A DNA stretch of 64,000 nucleotides from Calothrix sp. PCC 7103 (GTDB lineage: Bacteria; Cyanobacteriota; Cyanobacteriia; Cyanobacteriales; Nostocaceae). The stretch covers positions 552,904 to 616,903 of the forward strand of contig NZ_KB217478.1 of assembly GCF_000331305.1 (NCBI RefSeq). The letters run 5' to 3'. Each line of letters starts with the position of its first letter. The stretch's first letter is position 1. The notes below the pieces were generated by a model. It was given only the letters and a program-made list of their open reading frames with translations. It had not been told where the DNA came from and did no database searches. The position numbers were made by a program, and so were the translations under genes. This document shows, piece after piece, positions 50,747 to 59,785 of the stretch.

Positions 50747-51244
50747 ATGACTAGGTTTTGGCAAGTCTTAGCTTCTATCGCTTTAGTATTTGTATTGCTG
50801 TTTCCTATGGAGGCAAACGCTGCGAGTTCATCGGGTGTTACTAGTACAAAAGTTAGCGGGAGTCTTATTGGTAAAGATTTCTCTGGGCAGAGTTTAATTG
50901 CAGAGGAGTTTACTAGCGTTAATTTAGAGAAGGCTAATTTTAACAATGCTGATTTACGGGGTGGAGTATTTAATGGTGCTTCAGTCCACGATGCTAATTT
51001 GCATGGTGTAGATTTTAGCGAAGGTATTGCCTATTTGTCTGACTTTAAAGGCGCCGATTTTAGCGAAGGTATATTTACTAACGCGATGATGCTACGTTCG
51101 GTTTTTGATGGGGTGAATGTTACTAATGCCGATTTTACCAATGCTGTACTCGATAAACCTGAAATTATCAAGCTTTGTGTAAATGCAACTGGCACCAATC
51201 CTAAGACAGGTGTATCAACACGCGAGTCACTCGGATGTAAGTAA
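50747..51244 (+). CDS. Thylakoid-lumen-type pentapeptide repeat protein
   Basis: A 165-residue protein with a signal peptide (FWQVLASIALVFVLLFPMEANAA, cut near ANA) and about 12 pentapeptide repeats of the A(D/N)LxX type (NLEKANFNNADLRGGVFNGA, DFKGADFSEGIFTNAM, NVTNADFTNAVL), then a capping tail with two Cys (LCVNATGTNP ... LGCK). It resembles lumenal pentapeptide proteins of the TL20.3/TL15 type in cyanobacteria and plants; the function is not well known. Repeats of the AGTGCTGAGT family follow. Confidence 0.88.
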   Translation: MTRFWQVLASIALVFVLLFPMEANAASSSGVTSTKVSGSLIGKDFSGQSLIAEEFTSVNLEKANFNNADLRGGVFNGASVHDANLHGVDFSEGIAYLSDFKGADFSEGIFTNAMMLRSVFDGVNVTNADFTNAVLDKPEIIKLCVNATGTNPKTGVSTRESLGCK

Positions 51245-51245
51245 A

Positions 51246-51443
51246 GAGTGCTGAGTGCTGAGTTATGAGTGTTGAGTTATGAGTGCTTTGTCATGCTGAA
51301 CGTAGTGAAGCATCTTTATAACTTATCTAGTCCTTAAAGATTCTACCCTGCGGGAAAACTCCGTTTACCCTGCGCTCAGAATGACAATTTACATTTTCTC
51401 TAACTCCTAAATCTTAAATCAACTCAGCACTTAGCACTTTCTA
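51246..51443. repeat. AGTGCTGAGT hairpin, copy 3, split around another repeat
   Basis: AGTGCTGAGTGCTGAGTTAT (from 51247) has its complement ACTCAGCACTTAGCACTTTCT far away at 51421-51441. Between the arms lies TGTCATGCTGAACGTAGTGA ... CTGCGCTCAGAATGACA, a second inverted repeat (about 51290-51387). This is again an apparent insertion of one repeat into another. Confidence 0.55.
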
Positions 51444-51532
51444 GTCTTTAAATGTTATTATTGGTCGATATCTGGGTAACTTGTAATTGGAATGGTATAG
51501 TTGTGTGGCAAAAGGCACAATCCCAAAATACG

Positions 51533-52498
51533 ATGAAGTCTGTTGCAGATGCTCCCCAGTTTGAATTAGATAGTCAAGAGAACCCACCTGTTGTTCTTAC
51601 GTCTGAGTTACGAAAAGTCTACACTACTGGCTTTTTTCTCAATCAAAAGGTTGAGTCTCTCAAGAGTTGCTCGCTGACTGTTTACAAAGGTGAAACTTTT
51701 GGTTTGCTTGGTCCTAATGGTGCCGGCAAGACTACGCTGTTGAAGTTGTTACTCGGAATTATTCGTCCTACGTCAGGACGAGGTTTGCTGCTGGGTAAAC
51801 CTTTGGGCGATGATACTGTTAAGCAACGCATTGGGTATTTACCCGAAAATGCATATCTATATGACTTTTTAACTGGTTGGGAATTTTTAGAGTTTGCTGC
51901 CGGTATATTCCAAATTCCTAAGAAAATACAGCGAGAACGTATTCCTCAGTTGTTTGAGTTAGTTGGTTTATCTCTCAAAGATGCACGTAAAAAACAAATG
52001 CGCCGCTACTCTAAAGGGATGTTACAGCGTGTGGGAATGGCACATGCTTTGATTAATGACCCGGAATTGGTATTTTTGGATGAACCAATGTCTGGTCTTG
52101 ACCCCTTGGGACGCTATCAAATGCGCGAAACTATTCTGACTCTCAAAGCTTCTGGTAAGACTATTTTCTTTAACAGTCATATTCTTAGCGAGGTTGAAAA
52201 AATTTGTCACCGCGTCGCTATTCTCGCTAAAGGTGAGTTAGTTTGCTCTGGTTCGCTCGATGAATTACTGGGCAGTACAAATACTTATCGTGTTAAAGGT
52301 ACTGGTGGTGACTGGGAAGTTCTGAAAAAGTGGGCGCCTAATATTCAGTTCGGCGCCGATGGTTTATGGGAAGGTGAGTTAGAGGGAGATTACTATGATT
52401 TTCTCGCTAGTCTCCGTTTAATGGGTGGTACTGTTGTTTCTATGAATTTATCTCGCCCCTCGTTAGAAGAATTTTTTATACACAAAATCCAAGGGTAA
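51533..52498 (+). CDS. ABC transporter ATP-binding protein (ABC-2 exporter type)
   Basis: A 321-residue ATPase from the ATG at 51533; the frame extends back to a TTG or ATG-like start in an unlikely leader. Walker A GPNGAGKTT, the signature YSKGMLQRVG, LDEPMSGLDPLG and switch His in NSHILSEVE are present, with a C-terminal extension (YRVKGTGGDWEVLKK) typical of the CcmA/NodI-like group. Such ATPases normally pair with an ABC-2 permease, but none follows. Two GGCGCC sites lie within 20 bp of each other near its 3' end. Confidence 0.9.
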   Translation: MKSVADAPQFELDSQENPPVVLTSELRKVYTTGFFLNQKVESLKSCSLTVYKGETFGLLGPNGAGKTTLLKLLLGIIRPTSGRGLLLGKPLGDDTVKQRIGYLPENAYLYDFLTGWEFLEFAAGIFQIPKKIQRERIPQLFELVGLSLKDARKKQMRRYSKGMLQRVGMAHALINDPELVFLDEPMSGLDPLGRYQMRETILTLKASGKTIFFNSHILSEVEKICHRVAILAKGELVCSGSLDELLGSTNTYRVKGTGGDWEVLKKWAPNIQFGADGLWEGELEGDYYDFLASLRLMGGTVVSMNLSRPSLEEFFIHKIQG

Positions 52499-52516
52499 TC
52501 AGGCAATCCATACAAC

Positions 52517-52574
52517 ACATGTAACGGATAATACATAAAAATCAACCGTTACATCCTTTCATAATCCGTTGCCA
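52517..52574. repeat. ATGTAACGGAT hairpin, copy 2
   Basis: ACATGTAACGGAT pairs with the complementary ACCGTTACAT, followed by AATCCGTTGCC. Related copies: within 36744-36912, 62372-62432 and 63486-63546. The gap 52499-52982 holds this repeat and about 400 bp of AT-rich DNA with no gene, which may contain the promoter and leader of the export gene. Confidence 0.65.
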
Positions 52575-52982
52575 ATTTGGCACCAATATTAATTTGCGAG
52601 TAGGTATTGTTAAAATGGTGTTCAATTCAATATATTTATATAAATGTTCTATAAAGTAGTGACTATTAATAAAGAATTAAGCTATAAATACTTAATCTAT
52701 AATTTATCTGTCAGTCTGTATGTAAAACACATGCACACGATTAGTGTCAACTTTATTTAGTTAAATTAATGACCTTGACAAATAGGCAATTTTAGTATTT
52801 GGAGATGTGAAATTATTAAACTTTAAGGTAGCTTCATTAATATTTTAAGGAAGCTGAATATTCTACCTCCTGATTATTAAGTATTTGCAAGAATACAAAA
52901 ATGATAGGGAACTTGGATACTTACGTATAGTCAAGATTACAATGTTTGGAGCAGAATTACTTATCTATGATGTTGGGAAATT

Positions 52983-54470
52983 ATGATTAATACAAAAACG
53001 TTGAAATTATTGTCTAAGCCTGTTTCTGGGCTGATGGTGTTAACGGCAATTACTGCGGCATTTCCTAACCCAAGCTTCGCTCAAAGACCACGAACGCAAC
53101 AGCGTCCCCCTGCCCGCACGGCGCCTTTTTCTACTGGTGCAGCTTCTGGCATCTTGAACACAAACTATACACTAGGTGGGGGCGACTTAATACGAGTCAA
53201 TGTTTTTGAAGTCGAAAATTACAATGGTGACTACCAAGTTCCACCAGGTGGCTCTATCAACTTACCGTTAATTGGTAGTGTTGATGTACTAGGATTGACT
53301 ATTGAACAAGCTTCGGATGAAATAACTCGTAGATATTCGAGATTTCTCAAACGTCCGATTATTTCTATAAATTTACTTTCACCACGTCCAATCAACGTAG
53401 TAGTATCAGGTGAAGTTACACGCCCTGGTTCTTATAGCTTGAGTTTACAAGGTGGTGCAGGTAATAATCCTGGTGTCCAGTATCCAACTATTTTGGCGGC
53501 AATTCAAACTGCACAAGGTTATACACTCAGTGCTGATATTACAAGTGTACAAGTACGGCGCCGTTTGGGACGCAGCGGTGAGCAATTAGTTAATCTCAAT
53601 TTAAGACAGCTCATTGAAACAGGTCGCACACCACAAGATATTACTTTACGTGATGGTGATACTATTTTTATACCTAGAGCTACAAACTTTGATTTAGCAA
53701 CCTCACGTAATTTGGCAGCATCTAGCTTTGCCGCTGACCCAACTCGTCCACGTTCAGTTGCGGTTATTGGCGAAGTTTTGCGTCCAGGTTCTTATTTAGT
53801 TACCCCAGGTGCAACTGAAGCAGGTGCTGGAACTACACAAACGAATTTGCCAAGTGTGACTGGTCAACCAACTGTAATGCGTGCGCTACAGCTTGCAGGA
53901 GGTATTGGTGCTAGAGCAGATGTACGTAACGTTATTATTCGTCGTCAAACACGAACTGGGGCGCCGCAAGATATTAATATCAACTTGTGGCAATTACTCC
54001 AAGGCGATATCGACCAAGATGCCATACTTCAAGATGGTGATACTATCTTTGTTGCCACAGCTACCGAAGTTAACCGCTCTGAAGCAACCCAACTAGCGAC
54101 AACAACTCTATCACCAACCAGAATTCAAGTTGGTGTAGTTGGAGAAGTTAAACGTCCTGGACCTGTAGATATTCAACCTAATAGTTCTTTAAACCAAGCT
54201 CTATTGGCAGCAGGAGGATTTAACGACGCACGTGCATCACGACAAACTGTTGACTTAGTGCGTCTCAATCCTGATGGTTCAGTAACTAAACGTGAAGTCA
54301 AAGTTGACTTAGCAGCAGGTATTAACGAACAAACTAATCCTATTCTCAGCAATAACGACGTTGTTATCGTCAGTCGTAACGGTATTACCAAAACAGGTGA
54401 CACTCTTGGTACGGTTCTTAACCCATTGGGAGGTCTACTCGGTATTTTCCGTGCGCTGATTGGGTTCTAA
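52983..54470 (+). CDS. Polysaccharide export outer-membrane protein (Wza-like, SLBB domains)
   Basis: A 495-residue protein with a signal peptide (cut after NPSFA), a polysaccharide-export domain (YTLGGGDLIRVNVFEVENYN, then GDYQVPPGGSINLPLIGSVD) and three SLBB modules beginning INVVVSGEVTRPGSYSL, SVAVIGEVLRPGSYLV and QVGVVGEVKRPGPVDI. It forms the outer-membrane exit channel for an extracellular polysaccharide (established for Wza). No other polysaccharide gene is nearby, so it works with remote partners. Confidence 0.93.
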   Translation: MINTKTLKLLSKPVSGLMVLTAITAAFPNPSFAQRPRTQQRPPARTAPFSTGAASGILNTNYTLGGGDLIRVNVFEVENYNGDYQVPPGGSINLPLIGSVDVLGLTIEQASDEITRRYSRFLKRPIISINLLSPRPINVVVSGEVTRPGSYSLSLQGGAGNNPGVQYPTILAAIQTAQGYTLSADITSVQVRRRLGRSGEQLVNLNLRQLIETGRTPQDITLRDGDTIFIPRATNFDLATSRNLAASSFAADPTRPRSVAVIGEVLRPGSYLVTPGATEAGAGTTQTNLPSVTGQPTVMRALQLAGGIGARADVRNVIIRRQTRTGAPQDININLWQLLQGDIDQDAILQDGDTIFVATATEVNRSEATQLATTTLSPTRIQVGVVGEVKRPGPVDIQPNSSLNQALLAAGGFNDARASRQTVDLVRLNPDGSVTKREVKVDLAAGINEQTNPILSNNDVVIVSRNGITKTGDTLGTVLNPLGGLLGIFRALIGF

Positions 54471-54499
54471 TTTAACTCACTGAATTACAAATCCAAATC

Positions 54500-54539
54500 A
54501 AACGCGCACTCTACAATTCATGATGTAAAGTGCGCGTTT
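54500..54539 (+). terminator. Terminator of the polysaccharide export gene
   Basis: AAACGCGCACT and AGTGCGCGTTT are perfect 11-bp arms; the right arm ends in TTTT. It lies 30 bp after the stop codon. Confidence 0.8.
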
Positions 54540-54578
54540 TGTTAAATATTCTTATGTCATCCTCATGCAGCAAGGTAG

Positions 54579-54803
54579 CTCTATGAAAATAATATTCGCT
54601 CCTCTGTTGAGCATGGTGATAATATCGGCAAGATGATTGTCATTGACGCAGAAACAGGTAAAAACGGAATTGATAAAAATGGTGTACAATCAGCAAAAAA
54701 GTTAAAAGAGAGAAATCTTAATGCTAGATTGTTTACTATGAGAATAGATTACGATGTTGCTGTAACCTTTGGTAGTGATGAAATGGAGCGTACTGCCCAA
54801 TAA
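54579..54803 (+). pseudogene. N-terminally truncated small protein remnant
   Basis: An open frame without a start codon reads LYENNIRSSVEHGDNIGKMI and ends RTAQ. YENNIRSSVE..NIGKMIVIDAETG and LNARLFTMRIDY resemble a family of about 85-residue proteins (pattern YE..IR..VE..N.GK.V.ID..TG) that I recall from cyanobacterial genomes beside toxin-antitoxin genes. The expected first 10 residues and start are missing, cut at a TAG at 54576. No partner is seen. The rest of the gap 54471-55059 contains terminator-like repeats only. Confidence 0.5.
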
Positions 54804-54979
54804 TTAACGGAAGGTTTCTCTTGAAAAACTTACAGTTTAATATTATGAATTTTTAACCCAATTATTAACAGGCACCTTTTTTATAAGTACAAGGAACGAA
54901 TTTACCATAATTGAGTCTGGGAAATAGGTGTGTCATATCACATCTTAAACCACAATATCAGGAATAAGTAGATTATTAT

Positions 54980-54997
54980 AGCCTGCGTAGGCAGGCT
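54980..54997. repeat. AGCCTGC/GCAGGCT hairpin
   Basis: AGCCTGC - 4 bases - GCAGGCT, followed by TTTG. This is a common cyanobacterial intergenic hairpin, here about 60 bp upstream of the DUF1400 hydrolase gene. CCCACCCTTGAGGGTG (55011-55026) adds a second small stem. Confidence 0.55.
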
Positions 54998-55059
54998 TTG
55001 TTCGTATAGACCCACCCTTGAGGGTGTGTATATCAACGCGCGTGCCATCTATTATAATT

Positions 55060-56715
55060 ATGGTTTTATTTATGAGTTTTATTCGTCGGCAGAAAAAGGT
55101 ATTTTTTCTTCAAGGGTTTTTGTGCAGCTTGGGTATAATTTGTGGTTTGGGTGCAACGGTGCCTGCAATTGCAGCAGAATCTATTACTATACAGTTGGGC
55201 CCATTCGAGCAAAAAATCGATGTTGATGATTTAGAAAATTTCGCCAAGAACGGGAAATTACCTAAAGAATTACAGGTATTTTCGTCTTTTTTAACACCAC
55301 AAGTCAAGGAAGTACTAAATCAGAAGTTACAATTAAATCCAGATTTTGCCGATAAGTTTATTGATGGACTTGCTAGAACTACTCAAGGTCAGCGATTAAT
55401 TTCTTCTTTAGGTGGAATAATACCTGGTAGCACGAGTCAAAGTCTTAAGGATACTCTTAATTTAACTGCTCGTCGTTTTAATGGTTTGACGGTTTTAGGA
55501 TTTGTACGTTCCTATCCTGGTGAGAATATTACCGTTGATGCGACAAAAGCTATTGGCTTATCACTCGAACTGAATGCGAATAATTTACAGAGTCAAGCTT
55601 TCGCTGCCTTACTCGAACGTGAGTTACCTAAAAATGATATAATATCATTACCTAGAAATATTAATCCAGGTAGAAGAGGAAACGAACAAGTACAATTAAC
55701 CAATTTTACATTCCAAGACCGTCAAAAAAATCGCACGATTCCGGTTGATATTTATTCTACTACGGGTACAACACAGAAACCATTAGTTGTAATATCTCAT
55801 GGTTTCGGAGCAACCAGGCGCCATTTACAGTATTTAGCGCAGCATTTAGCTTCGTATGGTTTTACTGTTGCAGTTTTGGAGCATCCCGGTAGTAATGCAG
55901 TCGCAGTTAACCGTGTCACAAACAGTAGTTCTGATTTGTCAAAACTTATTAGTGCCAAAGAATTTATAGATCGTCCCCAAGATGTTACCTTTTTACTCAA
56001 CGAACTTTCAAAGTTAAACCTACAACCCGGTCAACTCCAAAATAAACTCAATACCAATAATGTCACAGTTGTTGGTCACTCTTTAGGAGGTTATACTGCG
56101 TTAGCTTTAGCTGGAGGTAAATTAGACCTGGATAGTCTACGTAAATTCTGTAAAAATTCAGTCTTGTTTGGTGAGGCACCTGGAGACTGGTTACAATGTG
56201 CAGCAGTGGAACTTAAAGATAGTGATATCCGAACCCCACTTCAAGATAAACGTATTAAAGGCACCATTGTTTTAAACCCACTAGTCGGTAACTTATTTGG
56301 TAGAAAAGGTTTAGAAAACATTAATACTCCAGTATTAATGTTAGCAAGTAGTGATGATGCTTTAACACCAGCACTAAAACACCAGTTCGCACCATTCACA
56401 CAAATTAGAGGCAATAAATATTTAATTACAGCAATTGGAGGAACACACCTAAGCGTCAGTGACCCCACATACCAAACAGCCGATATTACCAATATAGTAA
56501 AAGAACGACGCGGCGCCGAAACAAACAACCTGCGTGAATTAGTATCTGGAGTCAGTGTAGCGTTTATTAAACAGCAAACCGATGAAGCAAAAACCTATCA
56601 ACCATTTTTAACCCCCCTCTACGCTAAATCACTATCCACAACACAGCTACCACTACGCTTAGTATCAGAACTACCAGGTAACTTGAAAAAATGGGCAGAG
56701 TTCGCGGCAAATTGA
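55060..56715 (+). CDS. DUF1400 plus alpha/beta-hydrolase protein
   Basis: A 551-residue exported hydrolase from the ATG at 55060 (an ATG at 55072 is equally possible; the TTG at 55018 is unlikely). A signal peptide ends near AIAAES. Residues about 40-190 form the DUF1400 region (ITIQLGPFEQKIDVDDLENF; VRSYPGENITVDATKAIGLS). The hydrolase domain follows: LVVISHGFGATRRHLQYLAQ, nucleophile in GHSLGGYTALALAGG and His in GGTHLSVSD. Cyanobacterial proteins of this build are predicted lipases or dienelactone hydrolases; the substrate is unknown. Confidence 0.85.
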   Translation: MVLFMSFIRRQKKVFFLQGFLCSLGIICGLGATVPAIAAESITIQLGPFEQKIDVDDLENFAKNGKLPKELQVFSSFLTPQVKEVLNQKLQLNPDFADKFIDGLARTTQGQRLISSLGGIIPGSTSQSLKDTLNLTARRFNGLTVLGFVRSYPGENITVDATKAIGLSLELNANNLQSQAFAALLERELPKNDIISLPRNINPGRRGNEQVQLTNFTFQDRQKNRTIPVDIYSTTGTTQKPLVVISHGFGATRRHLQYLAQHLASYGFTVAVLEHPGSNAVAVNRVTNSSSDLSKLISAKEFIDRPQDVTFLLNELSKLNLQPGQLQNKLNTNNVTVVGHSLGGYTALALAGGKLDLDSLRKFCKNSVLFGEAPGDWLQCAAVELKDSDIRTPLQDKRIKGTIVLNPLVGNLFGRKGLENINTPVLMLASSDDALTPALKHQFAPFTQIRGNKYLITAIGGTHLSVSDPTYQTADITNIVKERRGAETNNLRELVSGVSVAFIKQQTDEAKTYQPFLTPLYAKSLSTTQLPLRLVSELPGNLKKWAEFAAN

Positions 56716-56830
56716 GCCATCTTGTGATAATAACTTTACAATATCAACTTATTAGACTTAAAGTAGGGCACAATCTACGTGTTGTCCCATAAACGATATA
56801 ATTCCTCAAACACCATTCTAAGGAGTATAC

Positions 56831-57685
56831 ATGGAAGCATTTGCAGCTATAGTGTTAGTGCTTATCGGCTATGCATTAGGTTCGGCTAAACTAATTAATG
56901 AAGGAAACGAAGCACTTGTAGAGCGGTTAGGTCGATACCACCGTAAGCTTCGACCTGGAATGAACTTTATTGTTCCCCTTATCGATTCCATTGTGATGGA
57001 AGATACAACAAGGGAACAAATACTCGATATCAAACCCCAAAACGTCATTACCGCTGATAACGTTTACATCGAAGTTGACGGTGTAATATTCTGGCGTATA
57101 AATGATATGGAGAAAAGCTTCTACCGAATTGATGATATTCAAGTAGCACTAGGTAATTTAATTCAAGTTGAACTGCGTGCAAACCTTGCAGAACGTACCT
57201 TTGAACAAGTAATTGCCTCACGTACCGAAGTCAACCAAGCTTTACTCAAAACAGTAAACTTAACTGCTGCTGACTGGGGAGTGCAAATTATTCGGGTAGA
57301 CATTCAAAGTATCACACCTCCTGAAAGCGTTCAAAAATCTATGGCAGACCAAAACGCTGCTGTAATTAGAAAACGTGCTGCAATAACAGCAGCAGAAGGT
57401 GAGCAAGAAGCAGCTATTAAACGCGCGCAAGCAACTAGAACATCCGTTCAAATTCTTTCCGAAGCATTGCGTACCAACCCTGAAAGCAAAGAGATTTTAA
57501 AATACTTGGTAGCTCAAGAACAGGTAGAAGCAAGTCACAGGTTAGGTACAAGCAACAACGCAAAAGTTGTTTTCCTCAACCCTGGTGTCAACTCAGAAGC
57601 TTACGCTCAAATGGTTGGTGACATTGGTACTGATGAATTAGTGCAAAATAATAACCCCCCCGAAAATGGTTCTGCAACTGCATAA
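56831..57685 (+). CDS. SPFH/stomatin-like (paraslipin) protein
   Basis: A 284-residue protein with one N-terminal hydrophobic segment (about 4-18) and a band-7/SPFH domain: EGNEALVERLGRYHRKLRPGMNFIVPLID, then DVFIEVDGVIFWRIND-like strand and LTAADWGVQIIRVDIQSITPP. A coiled-coil tail (residues about 175-225, AAVIRKRAAITAAEGEQEAA) is typical of stomatin-like/paraslipin proteins. It forms membrane-associated oligomers. AAGGAG lies upstream of the ATG. Confidence 0.93.
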   Translation: MEAFAAIVLVLIGYALGSAKLINEGNEALVERLGRYHRKLRPGMNFIVPLIDSIVMEDTTREQILDIKPQNVITADNVYIEVDGVIFWRINDMEKSFYRIDDIQVALGNLIQVELRANLAERTFEQVIASRTEVNQALLKTVNLTAADWGVQIIRVDIQSITPPESVQKSMADQNAAVIRKRAAITAAEGEQEAAIKRAQATRTSVQILSEALRTNPESKEILKYLVAQEQVEASHRLGTSNNAKVVFLNPGVNSEAYAQMVGDIGTDELVQNNNPPENGSATA

Positions 57686-57691
57686 AATAAT

Positions 57692-57721
57692 GTAGAGACG
57701 TGATTAATCACGTCTCTACAA
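57692..57721. repeat. GTAGAGACGTG hairpin, copy 3
   Basis: TGTAGAGACGTGATT and AATCACGTCTCTACA form a perfect 15-bp stem with no loop. It lies between convergent genes and overlaps the stop codon of folP. It probably terminates both. Confidence 0.8.
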
Positions 57722-58564
57722 CGTGTTTCTAATTAGCGTGTCTGTAACTAGGCAAACATCGCGTATTTCTTTGACATCGTGAACTCTAACGATATCAGCA
57801 CCTTGAAAGATAGCAGCACTACATGCTGCTGCTGTTCCCATCAGGCGCCCTTTGGGGTCAGGTTGGTTTAGAATACGACCAATGAAACTTTTACGCGATG
57901 GGCCTATTAATATCGGACAATCCAGTTGATGCAATTCTTTTAAACGATGAAATATTTCTAGGTTTTGCTCGTAGTTTTTCGCAAATCCTATTCCTGGGTC
58001 TATTATTATTTGATTACGTTTTATACCTGTATTTACAGCTATTTCTATTTGCCCCTTCAAAAAGCTGATTATTTCCCCCACCACATCATCATAATTTGTT
58101 AACTTTTGCATCGTTGCTGGTGTGCCCCTAATATGCATTAAAATAATAGGCGCCTGCATAGAAAAAGCAACTTTAAATATTTCCGGTTCATATGTACCAC
58201 CAGAAATATCATTTATGATATCTCCACCCGCTTCTATTGCTAATTTTGCTACTTTTGACCTTGTTGTATCTACTGAAATTATTTTATCTGTAACCGCACG
58301 AATCGCAGTTACTACAGGTATAACCCGATTTAATTCTTCTTGTAAAGAAATTTGTTCGGTGCCAGGTCTTGTAGACTGTCCACCTACATCAATTATATCG
58401 GCGCCAGATGATACCATTTCTTGCGCTTGAATTACAGCAGCATCAACGCTGTTAAATTCACCACCATCACTAAAACTATCGGGCGTAACATTTAATACAC
58501 CCATAATATAAGTTTTAGCTCCCCAATCAAAAGTATGGTTACGTATATGTAGTTGACTGGACAT
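57716..58564 (-). CDS. folP: Dihydropteroate synthase
   Basis: A 282-residue TIM-barrel enzyme of folate synthesis. The pterin and pABA signatures MGVLNVTPDSFSDGG (residues 21-35), DIIDVGGQSTRPG (about 58-70) and ISVDTTRSKVA are all present, with IIDPGIGFAK and GPSRKSFIG further on. The length is typical. It lies 41 bp downstream of tpiA on the same strand and is probably co-transcribed with it. Confidence 0.96.
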   Translation of the reverse strand: MSSQLHIRNHTFDWGAKTYIMGVLNVTPDSFSDGGEFNSVDAAVIQAQEMVSSGADIIDVGGQSTRPGTEQISLQEELNRVIPVVTAIRAVTDKIISVDTTRSKVAKLAIEAGGDIINDISGGTYEPEIFKVAFSMQAPIILMHIRGTPATMQKLTNYDDVVGEIISFLKGQIEIAVNTGIKRNQIIIDPGIGFAKNYEQNLEIFHRLKELHQLDCPILIGPSRKSFIGRILNQPDPKGRLMGTAAACSAAIFQGADIVRVHDVKEIRDVCLVTDTLIRNTL

Positions 58565-58605
58565 AAGAATAAATTTTGCCTAGGGTTGGAACCCTAGGTT
58601 ATGTA

Positions 58606-59331
58606 TTATTGATAATTGACAATTCTGGCAAAGCTGTCTGCTTCGAGACTTGCACCTCCTACCAAAACCCCGTCTATTTCGGGTTGTGCCATAATTTCGT
58701 CGATGTTATTTGGTTTGACTGAACCACCGTATTGAATGGGAACGTTTTGGTTGGTTAGTTGGTTACGAATCATTCCAATGATATGGTTTGCTTCTTTTGT
58801 TTCGCAGGTGTCACCAGTTCCAATAGCCCAAATTGGTTCGTAAGCAATAATTAAATTACTTTGGTCAACATCTACTAGGTCTTTTTTGAGTTGCATCGAT
58901 ATCAATGCTTCTGCTTCTCCTGCATCACGCTGCTGTTTGGTTTCACCCACACACAAAATTGGTGTTAACCCGTATTTTTGCGCTGCTCTCAAACGTAAAT
59001 TAACTGTTTCGTCGGTTTCTCCAAAGAATTGGCGCCTTTCGCTATGTCCGATAATCACGTAGCGTACACCAATTTCTGTGAGCATTTCGCCCGAAATCTC
59101 ACCTGTGTAGGCGCCGTTTTCTGCCCAGTGGACATTTTGGGCACCAAGTTGGACTCGACTACCATGTAGACTTCTCGATAATACGTTCAAATCTGTGAAG
59201 GGCACGCACAAAATTACTTCGCGCGCTTCGGGTGTTTCCTCCAACTTAGGCAGAAATCCTTTTAAAAACATTTCGGACTCTGCCTGGGTTTTGAACATTT
59301 TCCAGTTACCAGCAAGAACTTTCTTTCGCAC
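58606..59331 (-). CDS. tpiA: Triosephosphate isomerase
   Basis: A 241-residue enzyme of glycolysis and the Calvin cycle. Catalytic residues are in GNWKM (Lys), [12 protein letters not shown] (His) and [11 protein letters not shown] (Glu), with the phosphate loop GGSVKP. The frame runs up to a GTG at 59412, but the GTG at 59331 gives the family's usual length and N-terminus ([12 protein letters not shown]) and has GAAGG 6 bases upstream, so a GTG start is called. Confidence 0.95.
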   Translation of the reverse strand: MRKKVLAGNWKMFKTQAESEMFLKGFLPKLEETPEAREVILCVPFTDLNVLSRSLHGSRVQLGAQNVHWAENGAYTGEISGEMLTEIGVRYVIIGHSERRQFFGETDETVNLRLRAAQKYGLTPILCVGETKQQRDAGEAEALISMQLKKDLVDVDQSNLIIAYEPIWAIGTGDTCETKEANHIIGMIRNQLTNQNVPIQYGGSVKPNNIDEIMAQPEIDGVLVGGASLEADSFARIVNYQ

Positions 59332-59467
59332 AGGCGCCTTCGTCAAGATTAAATTAATATTAAATGCATCTTTTACTTTAAACCATGACGTTACACGTGC
59401 GCTAGCTTTCACCCGATGCGGTTATAATTAGCTCCTATAAATACAAATTGACGAACAAATTTTGATT

Positions 59468-59749
59468 ATGAAGTTGCCCAATCAGCAACTACGCGAATTC
59501 GTCAACATGAGTTGTTTACTCACTTCTCATCAATTCACGCTGGATGTGATTACCACTGACGAGATGACTGTGAATGTCTTAATTCTCGCAGGTCATGAGT
59601 TGGAGATACTTATACAGCCAAATGGTCAATTTTATTACAATAAAACTATCAGTGATGATAATACAGGTAAGTTGGAACTAAAAAATTATGTTCTGCGACA
59701 CCGAGAGCATATGAATGAGATACATAAGCTGTGCGAAGTAATAAGTTGA
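59468..59749 (+). CDS. Hypothetical protein
   Basis: A 93-residue protein from the ATG at 59468. It opens MKLPNQQLREFVNMSCLLTS and includes VNVLILAGHELEILIQPNGQ and ELKNYVLRHREHMNEIHKLC. Beta-strand rich in the middle with a helical end; no membrane segment. I recognise no family. It is divergent from tpiA and convergent with the MATE gene. Codon use looks similar to its neighbours, which supports it being real. Confidence 0.5.
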   Translation: MKLPNQQLREFVNMSCLLTSHQFTLDVITTDEMTVNVLILAGHELEILIQPNGQFYYNKTISDDNTGKLELKNYVLRHREHMNEIHKLCEVIS

Positions 59750-59785
59750 TTTTATGTGAAGAAGCACGGTTTCTTAGGACTTAAA

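Noticed and set aside
59332-59412. 27-residue extension of triosephosphate isomerase to an upstream GTG
   Set aside because: The family's usual N-terminus and a GAAGG ribosome site support the GTG at 59331.
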